From the NCBI GenBank assembly GCA_024709485.1, contig JANJWO010000006.1, forward strand, positions 1-64,000: a stretch of 64,000 bases of DNA. The letters run 5' to 3'. This document shows, piece by piece, positions 6,283 to 19,088 of this stretch. The stretch comes from Hydrogenophilaceae bacterium. GTDB taxonomy: Bacteria; Pseudomonadota; Gammaproteobacteria; Burkholderiales; Thiobacillaceae. Under the pieces are notes generated by a model. The model was not told where the DNA came from and searched no databases. It saw nothing but the letters and a program-made list of their open reading frames with translations. The first letter of the stretch is position 1. Every line of letters begins with the position of its first letter. A program made the translations under genes and the position numbers.

Positions 6283-9200
6283 ATGAACAGTCAAGACCGT
6301 CTCCAAGGCACGCTCTACCGCCCCGAGTTTGAGCAGGATTCCTGCGGTTTCGGGCTCATCGCCCAGCTGGATGACCGACCTTCGCACACCCTGGTGCAGC
6401 GCGCCATCCACTCCCTTGGCTGCATGACCCACCGCGGCGCCATCGCCGCCGACGGCCTCTCCGGCGACGGCTGCGGCCTGCTGTTCAAGACGCCCGACGC
6501 CTTCCTGCGCGCAGTGGCCGCCGAGGCCGGCCTCACCCTCGCCGGGCGCTATGCCGCCGGCCTGGTGTTCCTGTCCCAGGACGAGGCCGCGCGCAAGGCC
6601 GCCAAGGACACGCTGCGCCGCGAACTGCAGGCGCAGCAGCTGGAAATCGCCGGCTTCCGCGCCGTGCCCGTCGACACCCGGGTTTGCGGCCAGTACGCCC
6701 TGGCCTCGCTGCCGGTGATCGAGCAGCTGTTCGTGAACTGCCCGGACAGCCTGGGCGAGGCGCATTTCGAGCGCGCCCTCTATATCGCGCGCCGCCGCGC
6801 GGAAAAGGCGCTCGCCGCCGACAAGGCGTTCTACATCCCCACCCTGTCCTCGCGCGTGATTGCCTACAAGGGCCTGGTGATGCCGGAAAACCTGCCGCTA
6901 TTCTACCCCGACCTCAACGACGCGCGCTTCGCCTCGTCGCTGATCGTGTTCCACCAGCGCTTCTCCACCAACACCTGGCCGCAGTGGAAGCTGGCGCAGC
7001 CCTTCCGCTTCCTCGCCCACAACGGCGAGATCAACACCGTGCAGGGCAACCGCAACTGGAGCCGCGCGCGCGAGATGAAGTTCGAGAGCGAGCTCATCCC
7101 CAACATGGACGACGTGCGCCCGATCGTCAACACCGACGGCTCCGACTCCAGCTCGCTCGACAACATGCTGGAAGGCCTGGTCATGGGCGGCACCAGCCTG
7201 TTCCGCGCGGTGCGCCTCTTGGTGCCGCCGGCCTGGCAGAACGTCGAGGACATGGACCCCGACATGCGCGCCTTTTACCAATACAACTCCATGCACATGG
7301 AAGCCTGGGACGGCCCCGCCGGCATGGTGATGACCGACGGCCGCTACGGCGTCTGCGCGCTGGACCGCAACGGCCTCAGGCCCGCACGCTGGATATTGAC
7401 CAAGGACCGCATCCTCACCATCGCCTCGGAGGTGGGGGTGTGGGATTACGGCGCGGAGAACGTCGACAAGAAGGGCCGCGTCAAGCCCGGGCAGATGGTG
7501 GCGGCCGATCTTGCCACCGGCAGGCTGCTGCTGCCGGAAGACATCGATGCCGAACTGAAGTCCGCCCATCCCTACCGCGAGTGGCTGAAGGAGGCCATCA
7601 AGCTCGAAGTCGGCGCCTATCCCGACGGCGACCTGCAGACGCTGGATGCCGCCAGCCTGCTCACGCACCAGAAGCTGTTCAACGTCAGCCTGGAGGAACG
7701 CGACCAGCTGCTGCGCGTGCTGGCGGAAGACGGCCAGGAAGCCGTCGGCTCCATGGGCGACGACACCCCCATGGCGGTGCTCTCGCAGAAAGTGCGCTCG
7801 CCCTTTGACTACCTGCGCCAGCAGTTCGCGCAGGTCACCAATCCGCCGATCGACCCGATCCGCGAAGCCATCGTCATGTCGCTCGCCACCTGCTTCGGCC
7901 CCGAGCGCAACCTGTTCCAGGAATCCCGGGCACACGCGCACCGCCTGGAAGTGAGCACGCCGCTGCTGTCGGAGACCGCGTTCAAGGCCATTACTTCGCA
8001 GACCGACCCGGCCTTCCGGAGCCGGCGCCTGTCGCTCAACTACGACCCCGCCCGGCTCACGCTGAAAGCCGCCATCGAGCAACTGGCGGCCGCGGCGGTG
8101 GCCGCCATCAAGGACGGCGCGGTGATCCTGGTGCTGTCCGACCGCGACATTTCCGACAAGACCCTGCCGATCCCGGCGCTGTTCGCCGTGGGCGCGGTGC
8201 ACCACGCGCTGATCGACGCCGGCCTGCGCTGCAACGCCAACATCGTGGCCGAAACCGGCAGCGTGCGCGATCCGCACCAGTACGCCTGCCTGATCGGCTA
8301 CGGCGCCACCGCCGTGCATCCCTATCTCGCCTATCAGGTCATCGCCGAGCAGGTGAACTCCGGCGAATGCGCGGTGCCGCTCGACAAGGCGCTGTCCAAC
8401 TACCGCAAGGGCATGGACAAGGGCCTTTACAAGGTGCTGTCCAAGATGGGCATTTCGCTGGTGGCAAGCTACCGCGGCGCCCAGCTGTTCGAGGCCGTCG
8501 GCCTCAACGAGGAAGTCATCGAGCTTTCCTTGAAAGGCACGGTGTCGCGCGTGTCCGGCGCCGACTTCAGCGATTTCGAGGCCGACCAGAAGCTGCTGCA
8601 CAAGCACGCCTACAATCCGCTGAAGCGCCTGTCCGCCGGCGGCTTGCTCAAGTTCATGTTCGGCGAGGAATTCCACGCCTACAACCCCGACGTGGTGCAG
8701 CAGCTGCAGAAGGCCGTGCAGACCGGCAGCTACGCCGAGTACAAGAAATATTCCGAGATCGTCAACACCCGCCCGGTGGCGATGATGCGCGACCTCATGC
8801 AGGTGAAGTTCGGCGCCAACCAGCCGATTCCCCTCGACGAGGTCGAGCCGCTCGAAGAGATCTTGAAGCGCTTCGACTCCGCCGGCATGAGCCTGGGCGC
8901 GCTGTCGCCGGAGGCGCACGAGGCGCTGGCCGAGGGCATGAACCGCATCGGCGGCCGCTCCAACTCGGGCGAAGGCGGCGAGGACCCCAAACGCTACGGC
9001 ACCGCCAAGATGTCCAAGATCAAGCAGGTGGCCTCCGGCCGCTTCGGCGTGACGCCCGCCTACCTGATCAACGCCGAGGTGCTGCAGATCAAGATCGCCC
9101 AGGGCGCCAAGCCCGGCGAGGGCGGCCAGCTGCCCAGCAACAAGGTGACGCCGCTCATCGCCAGCTTGCGCCACTGCAAGCCGGGCACGCTGCTGATTTC

Positions 9201-10764
9201 GCCGCCGCCGCACCACGACATCTATTCCATCGAAGATCTGGCGCAGCTGATTTTCGACTTGAAGCAGATCAACCCCGCCGCGCAGGTGTCGGTGAAGCTG
9301 GTAGCCGAACCCGGCGTGGGCACGGTCGCCGCCGGCGTGGCCAAGGCCTATGCCGACCTCATCACCATTTCCGGCTATGACGGCGGCACCGGCGCCTCCC
9401 CGCTCTCCTCGGTGAAATATGCCGGCACGCCCTGGGAGCTGGGGCTGTCCGAAGCCCAGCAGGTGCTGCGCGCCAACGGGCTGCGCGGGCGGGTCAGGGT
9501 GCAGACCGACGGCGGCTTGAAGACCGGGCTGGACGTGGTCAAGGCCGCGATCCTCGGCGCCGAGTCCTTCGGCTTTGGCACCGGGCCCATGGTGGCGCTG
9601 GGCTGCAAGTATCTGCGCATCTGCCATCTCAACAACTGCGCCACCGGCGTCGCCACTCAGAACGACAAGCTGCGCAAGGAGCACTTCATCGGCCTGCCCG
9701 ACATGGTGGTGAACTACTTCACCTTCATGGCCATGGAAACCCGCGAACTGATGGCGCAGCTGGGCATTCGCAAGCTCACCGACCTCATCGGCCGCACCGA
9801 TCTGATCGAGCTGCAGCCCGGCCAGACGGCCAGGCAGCAGAAGCTCAAGCTCGACGCGCTGCTGAGCCAGGGCGGCATCCCCACCGATGCGCCGCGCTTC
9901 GCGCAGCAGGAGCGCAACCCCTCGTTCGACAAGGGCGAGCTGGCGGAAAAAATGGTGGCCGACTGCGCGCCCTACATCAAGAGCGGCAGGAAGAAGGCCT
10001 TCACCTACGCCATCCGCAACGTGAACCGCTCCATCGGCGCGCGCCTCTCGGGCGAGATCGCGCGCGCGCGCGGCAATGCCGGCCTGCCCGACGACACCCT
10101 GCACCTCAAGCTCTTGGGCTCGGCCGGCCAGAGCTTCGGCGTATGGAACGCCAACGGCCTCACCCTGGAACTGGAAGGCGACGCCAACGACTACGTCGGC
10201 AAGGGCATGAACGGCGGCCGCCTGGTGATCTATCCGCCCAAGGTGTCGAGCTTCGAGCCGCACCGCAGCAGCATCATCGGCAACACCTGTTTGTACGGCG
10301 CCACCGGCGGCGAGCTGTTCGCCGCCGGCCAGGCCGGCGAGCGCTTCGGCGTGCGCAACTCCGGCGCCTTTGCCGTGATCGAAGGCGCGGGCGACCACTG
10401 CTGCGAATACATGACCGGCGGCGCCGTCATCGTGCTGGGCGATACCGGCCCCAACTTCGGCGCCGGCATGTCCGGCGGCATGGCCTTCGTCTACGACGAG
10501 TCGGGGAAATTCCCCACCCGCATCAACCACGAGCTGGTGGACGCCAGCAAGCTGGTGGGCGAGGGCAGCGAACCCTACCGCGTGTTCCTGAAAACCGGCA
10601 TCGCGCGCCACCTGGCGCTCACCGGCAGCCCGCGCGCGAAGTGGCTGCTCGACAACCTCGACACCGAAATCGACAAGTTCTGGCTGGTGAAGCCCAAGCG
10701 CATGTCGCTGGAGGCCCTGCTCGACGACCTGCCCGGCGTCCACCAAGAGGCGGCCGCCGCCTGA
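6283..10764 (+). CDS. gltB: Glutamate synthase (NADPH), large (alpha) subunit
   Basis: 1493 residues, the normal size for the subunit. A short propeptide precedes the catalytic Cys22 in '[10 protein letters not shown]', which would become the N-terminal nucleophile of the class-II amidotransferase domain. The FMN/synthase domain holds '[19 protein letters not shown]', and the 3Fe-4S ligands are C1108, C1114 and C1119 ('[12 protein letters not shown]'). The C-terminal GxGxG beta-helix domain includes '[15 protein letters not shown]' and '[16 protein letters not shown]'. The enzyme transfers the glutamine amide to 2-oxoglutarate to give two glutamates, and works with GltD encoded next. The long antisense ORF across it is a GC shadow. 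Confidence 0.98.
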   Translation: MNSQDRLQGTLYRPEFEQDSCGFGLIAQLDDRPSHTLVQRAIHSLGCMTHRGAIAADGLSGDGCGLLFKTPDAFLRAVAAEAGLTLAGRYAAGLVFLSQDEAARKAAKDTLRRELQAQQLEIAGFRAVPVDTRVCGQYALASLPVIEQLFVNCPDSLGEAHFERALYIARRRAEKALAADKAFYIPTLSSRVIAYKGLVMPENLPLFYPDLNDARFASSLIVFHQRFSTNTWPQWKLAQPFRFLAHNGEINTVQGNRNWSRAREMKFESELIPNMDDVRPIVNTDGSDSSSLDNMLEGLVMGGTSLFRAVRLLVPPAWQNVEDMDPDMRAFYQYNSMHMEAWDGPAGMVMTDGRYGVCALDRNGLRPARWILTKDRILTIASEVGVWDYGAENVDKKGRVKPGQMVAADLATGRLLLPEDIDAELKSAHPYREWLKEAIKLEVGAYPDGDLQTLDAASLLTHQKLFNVSLEERDQLLRVLAEDGQEAVGSMGDDTPMAVLSQKVRSPFDYLRQQFAQVTNPPIDPIREAIVMSLATCFGPERNLFQESRAHAHRLEVSTPLLSETAFKAITSQTDPAFRSRRLSLNYDPARLTLKAAIEQLAAAAVAAIKDGAVILVLSDRDISDKTLPIPALFAVGAVHHALIDAGLRCNANIVAETGSVRDPHQYACLIGYGATAVHPYLAYQVIAEQVNSGECAVPLDKALSNYRKGMDKGLYKVLSKMGISLVASYRGAQLFEAVGLNEEVIELSLKGTVSRVSGADFSDFEADQKLLHKHAYNPLKRLSAGGLLKFMFGEEFHAYNPDVVQQLQKAVQTGSYAEYKKYSEIVNTRPVAMMRDLMQVKFGANQPIPLDEVEPLEEILKRFDSAGMSLGALSPEAHEALAEGMNRIGGRSNSGEGGEDPKRYGTAKMSKIKQVASGRFGVTPAYLINAEVLQIKIAQGAKPGEGGQLPSNKVTPLIASLRHCKPGTLLISPPPHHDIYSIEDLAQLIFDLKQINPAAQVSVKLVAEPGVGTVAAGVAKAYADLITISGYDGGTGASPLSSVKYAGTPWELGLSEAQQVLRANGLRGRVRVQTDGGLKTGLDVVKAAILGAESFGFGTGPMVALGCKYLRICHLNNCATGVATQNDKLRKEHFIGLPDMVVNYFTFMAMETRELMAQLGIRKLTDLIGRTDLIELQPGQTARQQKLKLDALLSQGGIPTDAPRFAQQERNPSFDKGELAEKMVADCAPYIKSGRKKAFTYAIRNVNRSIGARLSGEIARARGNAGLPDDTLHLKLLGSAGQSFGVWNANGLTLELEGDANDYVGKGMNGGRLVIYPPKVSSFEPHRSSIIGNTCLYGATGGELFAAGQAGERFGVRNSGAFAVIEGAGDHCCEYMTGGAVIVLGDTGPNFGAGMSGGMAFVYDESGKFPTRINHELVDASKLVGEGSEPYRVFLKTGIARHLALTGSPRAKWLLDNLDTEIDKFWLVKPKRMSLEALLDDLPGVHQEAAAA

Positions 10765-10787
10765 TGAACGCAACGCCTGCAAACACC

Positions 10788-10852
10788 TTGAACAGGGAGG
10801 ACTTGAGGACGGGAGGACGACGAAATCGTATCCCCTCATGTCCTCCTTGTTC
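10788..10852 (+). repeat. GA-rich inverted repeat (family B) followed by a T-run
   Basis: The left arm 'TTGAACAGGGAGGACTTGAGG' (10788-10808, split here from its context) pairs with the right arm CCTCATGTCCTCCTTGTTC (10834-10852) with only two mismatches over 19 bp. GTTTTTTC follows, so the RNA would resemble an intrinsic terminator inside the gltB-gltD gap. The right arm recurs exactly (19 of 19 bases) at 34407-34425, which shows that this is a dispersed repeat and not only a local hairpin. Confidence 0.6.
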
Positions 10853-10860
10853 GTTTTTTC

Positions 10861-10888
10861 AGGCCGCCCCTCCCACCCTGGGCGGCCT
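10861..10888 (+). terminator. Second hairpin in the gltB-gltD gap, no U-tract
   Basis: AGGCCGCCC and GGGCGGCCT form a perfect 9-bp stem with a 10-nt loop, ending 22 bp before the gltD start. No T-run follows, so it is less likely to terminate than to stabilise mRNA or slow polymerase. With the preceding T-run hairpin it could reduce gltD expression relative to gltB. Confidence 0.4.
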
Positions 10889-10904
10889 GCCGATACTGGT
10901 ATGA

Positions 10905-12338
<1,434 letters not shown>

Positions 12339-12356
12339 GCCGCGGCCGCGCCGCAC

Positions 12357-12395
12357 AAAAAGACACGGCCGGGAAATCCCGGCCGTGTGCTTTTT
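12357..12395. terminator. Bidirectional intrinsic terminator between gltD and the FadL gene
   Basis: The stem ACACGGCCGGGA / TCCCGGCCGTGT (12363-12388) is flanked by an A-run on the left and TTTTT on the right. It therefore works in both directions for the convergent gltD and FadL-like genes. Confidence 0.85.
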
Positions 12396-12410
12396 AGTAG
12401 CTGCGGCGGA

Positions 12411-13580
12411 TCAGAACAGATAGCTGTAGGTCAGCTGCCAGTTCGTCTGGCTGTGCTCGACGCGCATGCCGTAGTTGCCGTACGGCGCCATCGGGCCGGT
12501 GCCGGTCACCGACACTTCCGGCACATGGCTCAGCGCGAAATTGAGTTGCGACTGCTTGTCGAAGGCATAGCCGAAGCCCGCAGTGTAGTGATGCTCCGCG
12601 GTTGCCGGCCACAGGTAGTTGACCAGATCGTCGGGAATGGGGTTCTTGCCGTAGTTGTAGCCCGCGCGCGCCGTGAGGCTTTCGCTGATCTTGTAGGAAA
12701 GGCCGAGCGCGACCACGGTCTGGTTTTCCCAGTCCTGGCGGAACGGCACCGCGCCGCCGCCCGGCATATGCATGGTGACGGTGTTCATGCTGTCGTTCCA
12801 CAGCACCTGCTTGAGGTCGAGCGCCGTCATCAGGCGCTCGCTGGCTTGCCAGGCGAAGCCCAGGCCGAGCATCGCCGGCATGTCGAAGCCGGTGACTTTG
12901 TAGCCGCCGCCCTTGAGATCGGGCAGATTGCCGGCGGTCTGGTAGACGCCGCCGACGCTCAGCGCCCCATTCAGCCTGTAGGTGAAGCCGAGCTTGGCCG
13001 CGAGGCTGTAGCCCTTGGCCTTGCCGGTGAAGTCGCTGTCGTCCTTGAAATTGAGGTCCTTGCTGCCATTGCCGTCCAGATCGACCACGAGGTCCATGCC
13101 CGACCATACGACATCGACGCTGCCGCCCAGGCTGAGACGCGGATTGACGCGCCAGGCCAGCGGGAAGATGACGCGGCCCACGCCGACCTGCGCCATGTCG
13201 CCGTTGGCATATTCCGTGCCCATGCCGCCCTGGCCGTAGATGCCGGCGCCGTACACCACCTCGCCGTGCTTCCTGACATAGCCAAAGGCCGGCATGTAGA
13301 ACGCGTCCGCGCTGGAGCCGCCGATGCCCGGCTGGGTTTTCACGTCCGGTCCGACATAGCCGAGCATCACATCCAGGCGCCCGCCTTCCTTCATCAGCGC
13401 CAGCGTGGCCGGGTTGTTGGCCATCGCCGCCGTGCCATTGTCGTAGGCCATGGCGGCACCGCCCATGGCGGTGGCGATCGGGCCGTAGCCCTCCATGATC
13501 ATGCCGTTGGTAGCCAGCGCCAGGCCGGGCACGAAAACGCCCATCGCGGCGAAGCTGGCCGCGATATTCTTGCGACGCAT
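12411..13580 (-). CDS. OmpP1/FadL/TodX-family outer-membrane transport protein
   Basis: 389 residues from the ATG at 13580, chosen for its AGGAG ribosome site. The track's 13613 start adds 11 residues ahead of the signal peptide. The signal peptide ends near 'GLALA|TNG'. The mature start 'TNGMIMEGYGPIATAMGGAAMAYDNGTAAMANNPA' is the hallmark of FadL-like channels, where the plugged N-terminus precedes a 14-stranded barrel. The terminal strand ends 'QLTYSYLF', with the C-terminal Phe expected of beta-barrels. FadL proteins import long-chain fatty acids or aromatic hydrocarbons. The substrate here is unknown. Confidence 0.88.
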   Translation of the reverse strand: MRRKNIAASFAAMGVFVPGLALATNGMIMEGYGPIATAMGGAAMAYDNGTAAMANNPATLALMKEGGRLDVMLGYVGPDVKTQPGIGGSSADAFYMPAFGYVRKHGEVVYGAGIYGQGGMGTEYANGDMAQVGVGRVIFPLAWRVNPRLSLGGSVDVVWSGMDLVVDLDGNGSKDLNFKDDSDFTGKAKGYSLAAKLGFTYRLNGALSVGGVYQTAGNLPDLKGGGYKVTGFDMPAMLGLGFAWQASERLMTALDLKQVLWNDSMNTVTMHMPGGGAVPFRQDWENQTVVALGLSYKISESLTARAGYNYGKNPIPDDLVNYLWPATAEHHYTAGFGYAFDKQSQLNFALSHVPEVSVTGTGPMAPYGNYGMRVEHSQTNWQLTYSYLF

Positions 13581-13847
13581 CAAGGAAGCTCCTAACAGGG
13601 GGAAACGCAACAAAGACGCGGATTCTACCGAATGCCGCGCCAGGCAAACACCCCGGCCATGTACGGTTATTTGGGCTTCGCGGCGCCCGCGCGAAAATTT
13701 CGCCCTGAAACAGACGGTTACAACTCCTTACATCCGGTGACGCCCGGCAAACAAGCGGCTCACCACGCGCGGATACAGTGCGGACGTGCCCCGATGATTG
13801 TTTCGATTGCGGCGGCGCACAAAACCAACCGATCAAGGAGTTGCGTG

Positions 13848-14258
13848 ATGAATACCCGAACAATTGTTCAGACCTTGGGGCTGGCTGCGCTGCTGGGCGC
13901 CTCTGCCGGCGCCTTTGCGTACGGCAGCGAAGACCACCGCGCCTTCGAGCAGCATCCCGCCTTCAGGGAAAGCCTGCGCCTGATGCAGGAAGTGGACGAG
14001 CGCCAGGACAGGCAGATGGAGCGCATTCTCAGTGGCCTTTATGAAAAGCGCATCACCCTGCCGGAGTTTCGCAGGCTGATGGACAGGCAGCGCGACATCC
14101 GGAGAATGGAGCGCCAATTCCTGGCGGACGGCCTGTTGAGCCGCGCCGAATACCGCAAGCTCGATGCCGCCCTGAATGCCGCCAGCCGCGGCATCCACCG
14201 CGAAGCGCACGACGCCCAGGGCCGCCCCGCCTACGGCGGCGGCCAGGTCTACCGCTGA
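13848..14258 (+). CDS. Small exported helical protein of unknown function
   Basis: 136 residues. The start at 13848 has AAGGAG at 13835-13840. The upstream ORF extension to 13632 is noncoding. A signal peptide ends near 'AGAFA|YGSED'. The mature part is Arg/Glu-rich and helical ('QEVDERQDRQMERILSGLYE', 'RRLMDRQRDIRRMERQF'), reminiscent of small periplasmic chaperone-like or metal-resistance proteins, though no diagnostic LTxxQ motif is present. It is divergent from the FadL-like gene. Function not assigned. Confidence 0.65.
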   Translation: MNTRTIVQTLGLAALLGASAGAFAYGSEDHRAFEQHPAFRESLRLMQEVDERQDRQMERILSGLYEKRITLPEFRRLMDRQRDIRRMERQFLADGLLSRAEYRKLDAALNAASRGIHREAHDAQGRPAYGGGQVYR

Positions 14259-14349
14259 GTGGGCGCGCGCTGCATGACAGCACAGGCGCTGAAGTTGAGC
14301 GCGATATCATCCGATATCGCTCCTACGTTCAAATTTGAGAGGTGAGGAC

Positions 14350-14889
14350 ATGAAAGTCAAACTCGTTCTGGGCATGATGCCCCTGTTTTGCGCCGGCGTG
14401 GCGCTCGCCACCCCACCGAGCCATGCGCCCGCGCACGGCTGGCGCGCGAAGCACGACCCGTATTACGCCGGCCATAGCGGCCGCAAGTACCGGGAGGACT
14501 TCGGCATCCTTTCCGGCCGCTGCAATCGCGACGCCATCGGCGCGGTGCTGGGCGGCGTGGGCGGCGCCGTCATCGGCGGGCAGGTTGCCGGCAGGGACGA
14601 TCGCGCCGTCGGCATGGTCGTGGGCGGCGTGCTGGGCGCCGTGCTCGGCCATGCCATCGGCGAGGAGCTGGACAAGAGCGACCGCGCCTGCATGGGCCAT
14701 GCGCTGGAGCTGGGCAAGGCGGGCACCCCGGTCGAGTGGCGCCATGGCGGCCACCATTACCGCTTCACGCCGCGCGGCGACGCCGCCGGCGGCTGCCGCT
14801 ACGCGACCCTGGTGATGGACCGCCGCAAACCCAGGGAAATTCTTGCCTGCCCCGACCCGCGCGGCGAGTGGACATTCAAAAAGCGCTGA
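14350..14889 (+). CDS. Exported glycine-zipper (2TM) protein
   Basis: 179 residues from the ATG at 14350, preceded by GAGGTGAGG. A signal peptide ends near 'GVALA|TPP'. The centre holds two glycine-zipper helices ('IGAVLGGVGGAVIGGQVAG', 'GMVVGGVLGAVLGHAIGEEL') of the Rick_17kDa/2TM type found in outer-membrane-associated small proteins. Three Cys are present in the mature part (in 'SGRCNRD', 'DRACMGH' and 'GGCRYATL', with a further one in 'ILACPD'). The role is probably envelope-related, but the substrate or partner is unknown. Confidence 0.75.
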   Translation: MKVKLVLGMMPLFCAGVALATPPSHAPAHGWRAKHDPYYAGHSGRKYREDFGILSGRCNRDAIGAVLGGVGGAVIGGQVAGRDDRAVGMVVGGVLGAVLGHAIGEELDKSDRACMGHALELGKAGTPVEWRHGGHHYRFTPRGDAAGGCRYATLVMDRRKPREILACPDPRGEWTFKKR

Positions 14890-14902
14890 CGTGAGCCCAT
14901 TC

Positions 14903-14925
14903 AGGCCGGGGCGCCGCCCCGGCCT
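14903..14925 (+). terminator. Strong GC hairpin before hemE, without U-tract
   Basis: AGGCCGGGGCG and CGCCCCGGCCT are perfect inverted repeats around a single C, 14 bp after the glycine-zipper gene. Only GTTAAA follows, so termination would be inefficient. Confidence 0.4.
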
Positions 14926-14961
14926 GTTAAACTCGGGGTTTGAAGAATTTTGCCCAAGCCC

Positions 14962-16029
14962 ATGTCCGCACTCAAAAACGATACCTTCCTGCGCGCCCTG
15001 CTGCGCGAGCCCGTCGACTACACGCCCACCTGGCTCATGCGCCAGGCCGGGCGCTATCTGCCGGAATACAACGCGACGCGCGCGCGTGCCGGCGATTTCC
15101 TGGCGCTATGCAAGACGCCGGACCTGGCCACCGAGGTGACGCTACAGCCGCTCGCGCGCTATCCGCTGGATGCGGCCATCCTGTTTTCCGACATCCTGAC
15201 CGTGCCGGACGCCATGGGCCTCGGCCTCTACTTCGCCCAGGGCGAAGGCCCGCGCTTCGAGCGGCCCTTGCGCGAAGAATGGGCGATCCGCGCCCTGGCC
15301 GCGCCCGACCCCGCCGACAAGCTGGGCTACGTGCTGGACGCCGTCAGGAGCATCCGCAAGGCGCTGGACGGTTCGGTGCCGCTGATCGGCTTTTCCGGCA
15401 GCCCCTTCACACTGGCCTGCTACATGATCGAAGGCAGCGGCTCGGACGACTACCGCACGGTGAAGTCGATGCTGTACCAGCGCCCCGACCTGTTGCACCA
15501 TATTCTTGAAATCAACACCCGCGCGGTCACCGATTACCTGAACGCGCAAATCGAGGCCGGCGCCCAGGCGGCGATGATTTTCGACACCTGGGGCGGCATG
15601 CTGTCCCACCGCGCCTACCGCGAATTCTCGCTGGCCTACATGGCCCGTATCGTGGCCGGCCTCAAAAAGGAAAACGAGGGCCGCCGGGTGCCCAGCATCC
15701 TGTTCACCAAAGGCGGTGGACTGTGGCTGGAGGACATGGCCGCCACCGGCTGCGACGCGCTGGGGCTGGACTGGACCATCGAGATCGGCGACGCGCGCAG
15801 GCGGGTGGGGGACAAGGTCGCGCTGCAGGGCAATTTCGACCCGCTGTGCCTGATGGGCAGCCCCGAAGCCATCGTGAACGAAGTCGAAGCCATTCTAGAG
15901 AGCTACGGGCCGGGTTCCGGCCATGTCTTCAATCTCGGGCACGGCATCAATCAGCATACCCCGCCCGAGAACGTGAACGTGCTGCTCGATGCCATCAGGA
16001 AAACCAGCCCCGGCTATCATGCCGGCTAG
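14962..16029 (+). CDS. hemE: Uroporphyrinogen decarboxylase
   Basis: 355 residues, a normal length. The N-terminal signature '[15 protein letters not shown]' is diagnostic, and '[16 protein letters not shown]' contains the substrate-binding Asp. Further conserved blocks are '[16 protein letters not shown]' and 'FNLGHGI'. The cytoplasmic enzyme removes four carboxyl groups from uroporphyrinogen III to give coproporphyrinogen III in haem synthesis. The track's TTG start at 14950 is four codons upstream. The ATG at 14962 matches the family start. It is followed by an AT-rich gap and then priA, an order common in betaproteobacteria. Confidence 0.98.
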   Translation: MSALKNDTFLRALLREPVDYTPTWLMRQAGRYLPEYNATRARAGDFLALCKTPDLATEVTLQPLARYPLDAAILFSDILTVPDAMGLGLYFAQGEGPRFERPLREEWAIRALAAPDPADKLGYVLDAVRSIRKALDGSVPLIGFSGSPFTLACYMIEGSGSDDYRTVKSMLYQRPDLLHHILEINTRAVTDYLNAQIEAGAQAAMIFDTWGGMLSHRAYREFSLAYMARIVAGLKKENEGRRVPSILFTKGGGLWLEDMAATGCDALGLDWTIEIGDARRRVGDKVALQGNFDPLCLMGSPEAIVNEVEAILESYGPGSGHVFNLGHGINQHTPPENVNVLLDAIRKTSPGYHAG

Positions 16030-16218
16030 CGGCCGGATAGCAAATTAGTTGGTACTTATGCACAAATGATGTGTTCCGCACAGGGTTTTTGCGTGCCTGG
16101 CTTGACAGCCGGGCAGAAAATATAACTCTCTGTTTATTAAAAACAATCTCCCTTGCCCGTTTTTTGACCGAATCGCCGCGATGGCGTATTTACGCCCTTT
16201 GGGAGGAATGGCGAACAG

Positions 16219-16342
16219 TCATCCACAAAATTATCCACAGATTTCGTGGACAACCCAAAAACCTTTAATAATCATAAAGGTTTAGCTCGATCTTCACGAA
16301 ATAACAGCAACTTTGGCCGCTAACTAAAGCCTCTTATCCACT
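16219..16342 (+). other. DnaA-box cluster with AT-rich palindrome in the hemE-priA gap
   Basis: This lies in the 320-bp gene-free gap 16030-16349. A perfect DnaA box TTATCCACA (16231-16239) is flanked by TCATCCACA (16219-16227), an inverted near-match CGTGGACAA (16245-16253) and TTATCCACT (16334-16342). Between them is a perfect AT-rich inverted repeat, and the gap as a whole is far more AT-rich than the rest of the window (for example 16114-16145). That resembles a replication-origin module or a DnaA-controlled promoter. No dnaA gene is in the window. The 65-codon ORF in the gap looks spurious. Confidence 0.45.
16259..16283. repeat. AT-rich perfect inverted repeat
   Basis: AAACCTTTA (16259-16267) and TAAAGGTTT (16275-16283) are exact inverted copies around a 7-base AT-rich loop. 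It lies between DnaA boxes, about 65 bp before priA. It could be an unwinding element or a regulator site. Confidence 0.5.
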
Positions 16343-16349
16343 GCCCGCC

Positions 16350-18521
<2,172 letters not shown>

Positions 18522-19088
18522 TCAACCGATCGCTTCTGGCGTGTTGATGTTGGCCATCTCGGCGGGTTCGAAGGACGCCGTGGCGTAGCCCGCGCTTTCC
18601 TGAAACCCGCGCACCGAACGCTTGCCGCTCGCCAGATAATCGGCCAGCGCCTGCGCCTGGCTGGCGCGGGCCAGCATGACCGCGGGATGGATCCGCAGGC
18701 CGTCATCCGCCACCACGATGCCAACCCCGCGGCTGGCCGCGAGCAGCCGCTCGGCAAGCTGCTTCGGCAGTTGCGGCATGTCGCACGGAACAGTAAGCAC
18801 CCACTCATGCCGCGCCGCCTGCAAACCGGCGAGCACGCCGGCAAGCGGGCCCTGAAAATCCAGCAGGCTGTCGCGGATTACCGGATAACCGCGGCGCCCA
18901 TACTCCTCAAGATTGCGATTGGCCGAGATCAGCAACTCGTCGACTTGCGGCGCGAGGCAGGCGATCGCATGGTCGATCAAGGGCTTGCCGCGATAGGGCA
19001 CCAGCCCCTTGTCGCGCCCGCCCATGCGGCTGCCCTGGCCGCCGGCGAGGATGAGCCCGGTGATCTTCTCGCGCGCCGGCGCCTTCAC
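18522..19088 (-). CDS. mobA: Molybdenum cofactor guanylyltransferase
   Basis: 188 residues. The track extends to 19883, but that part is a shadow of the upstream gene. The real start is the GTG at 19088, whose GTGA overlaps the glycosyltransferase stop. It has the nucleotidyltransferase signature 'LILAGGQGSRMGGRDKGL', then 'VPCDMPQLP' with the metal-binding Asp, and a C-terminal 'NINTPEAI', all typical of MobA. The enzyme adds GMP to Mo-molybdopterin to make the bis-MGD cofactor of oxidoreductases such as nitrate or formate enzymes. Coupling to a membrane glycosyltransferase is unusual. Confidence 0.88.
   Translation of the reverse strand: MKAPAREKITGLILAGGQGSRMGGRDKGLVPYRGKPLIDHAIACLAPQVDELLISANRNLEEYGRRGYPVIRDSLLDFQGPLAGVLAGLQAARHEWVLTVPCDMPQLPKQLAERLLAASRGVGIVVADDGLRIHPAVMLARASQAQALADYLASGKRSVRGFQESAGYATASFEPAEMANINTPEAIG

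Noticed and set aside
13691-13703. GCGAAA-A-TTTCGC palindrome between the FadL-like gene and the small exported protein gene
   Set aside because: Too short and isolated to call an operator. No second copy was seen.
16102-16126. TTGACA with TATAAC as a promoter in the hemE-priA gap
   Set aside because: The spacing is only 13 bp, too short for sigma-70 use.
16071-16268. 65-codon ORF in the hemE-priA gap
   Set aside because: No ribosome site, no recognisable motif, and it covers the DnaA boxes and AT-rich sequence.
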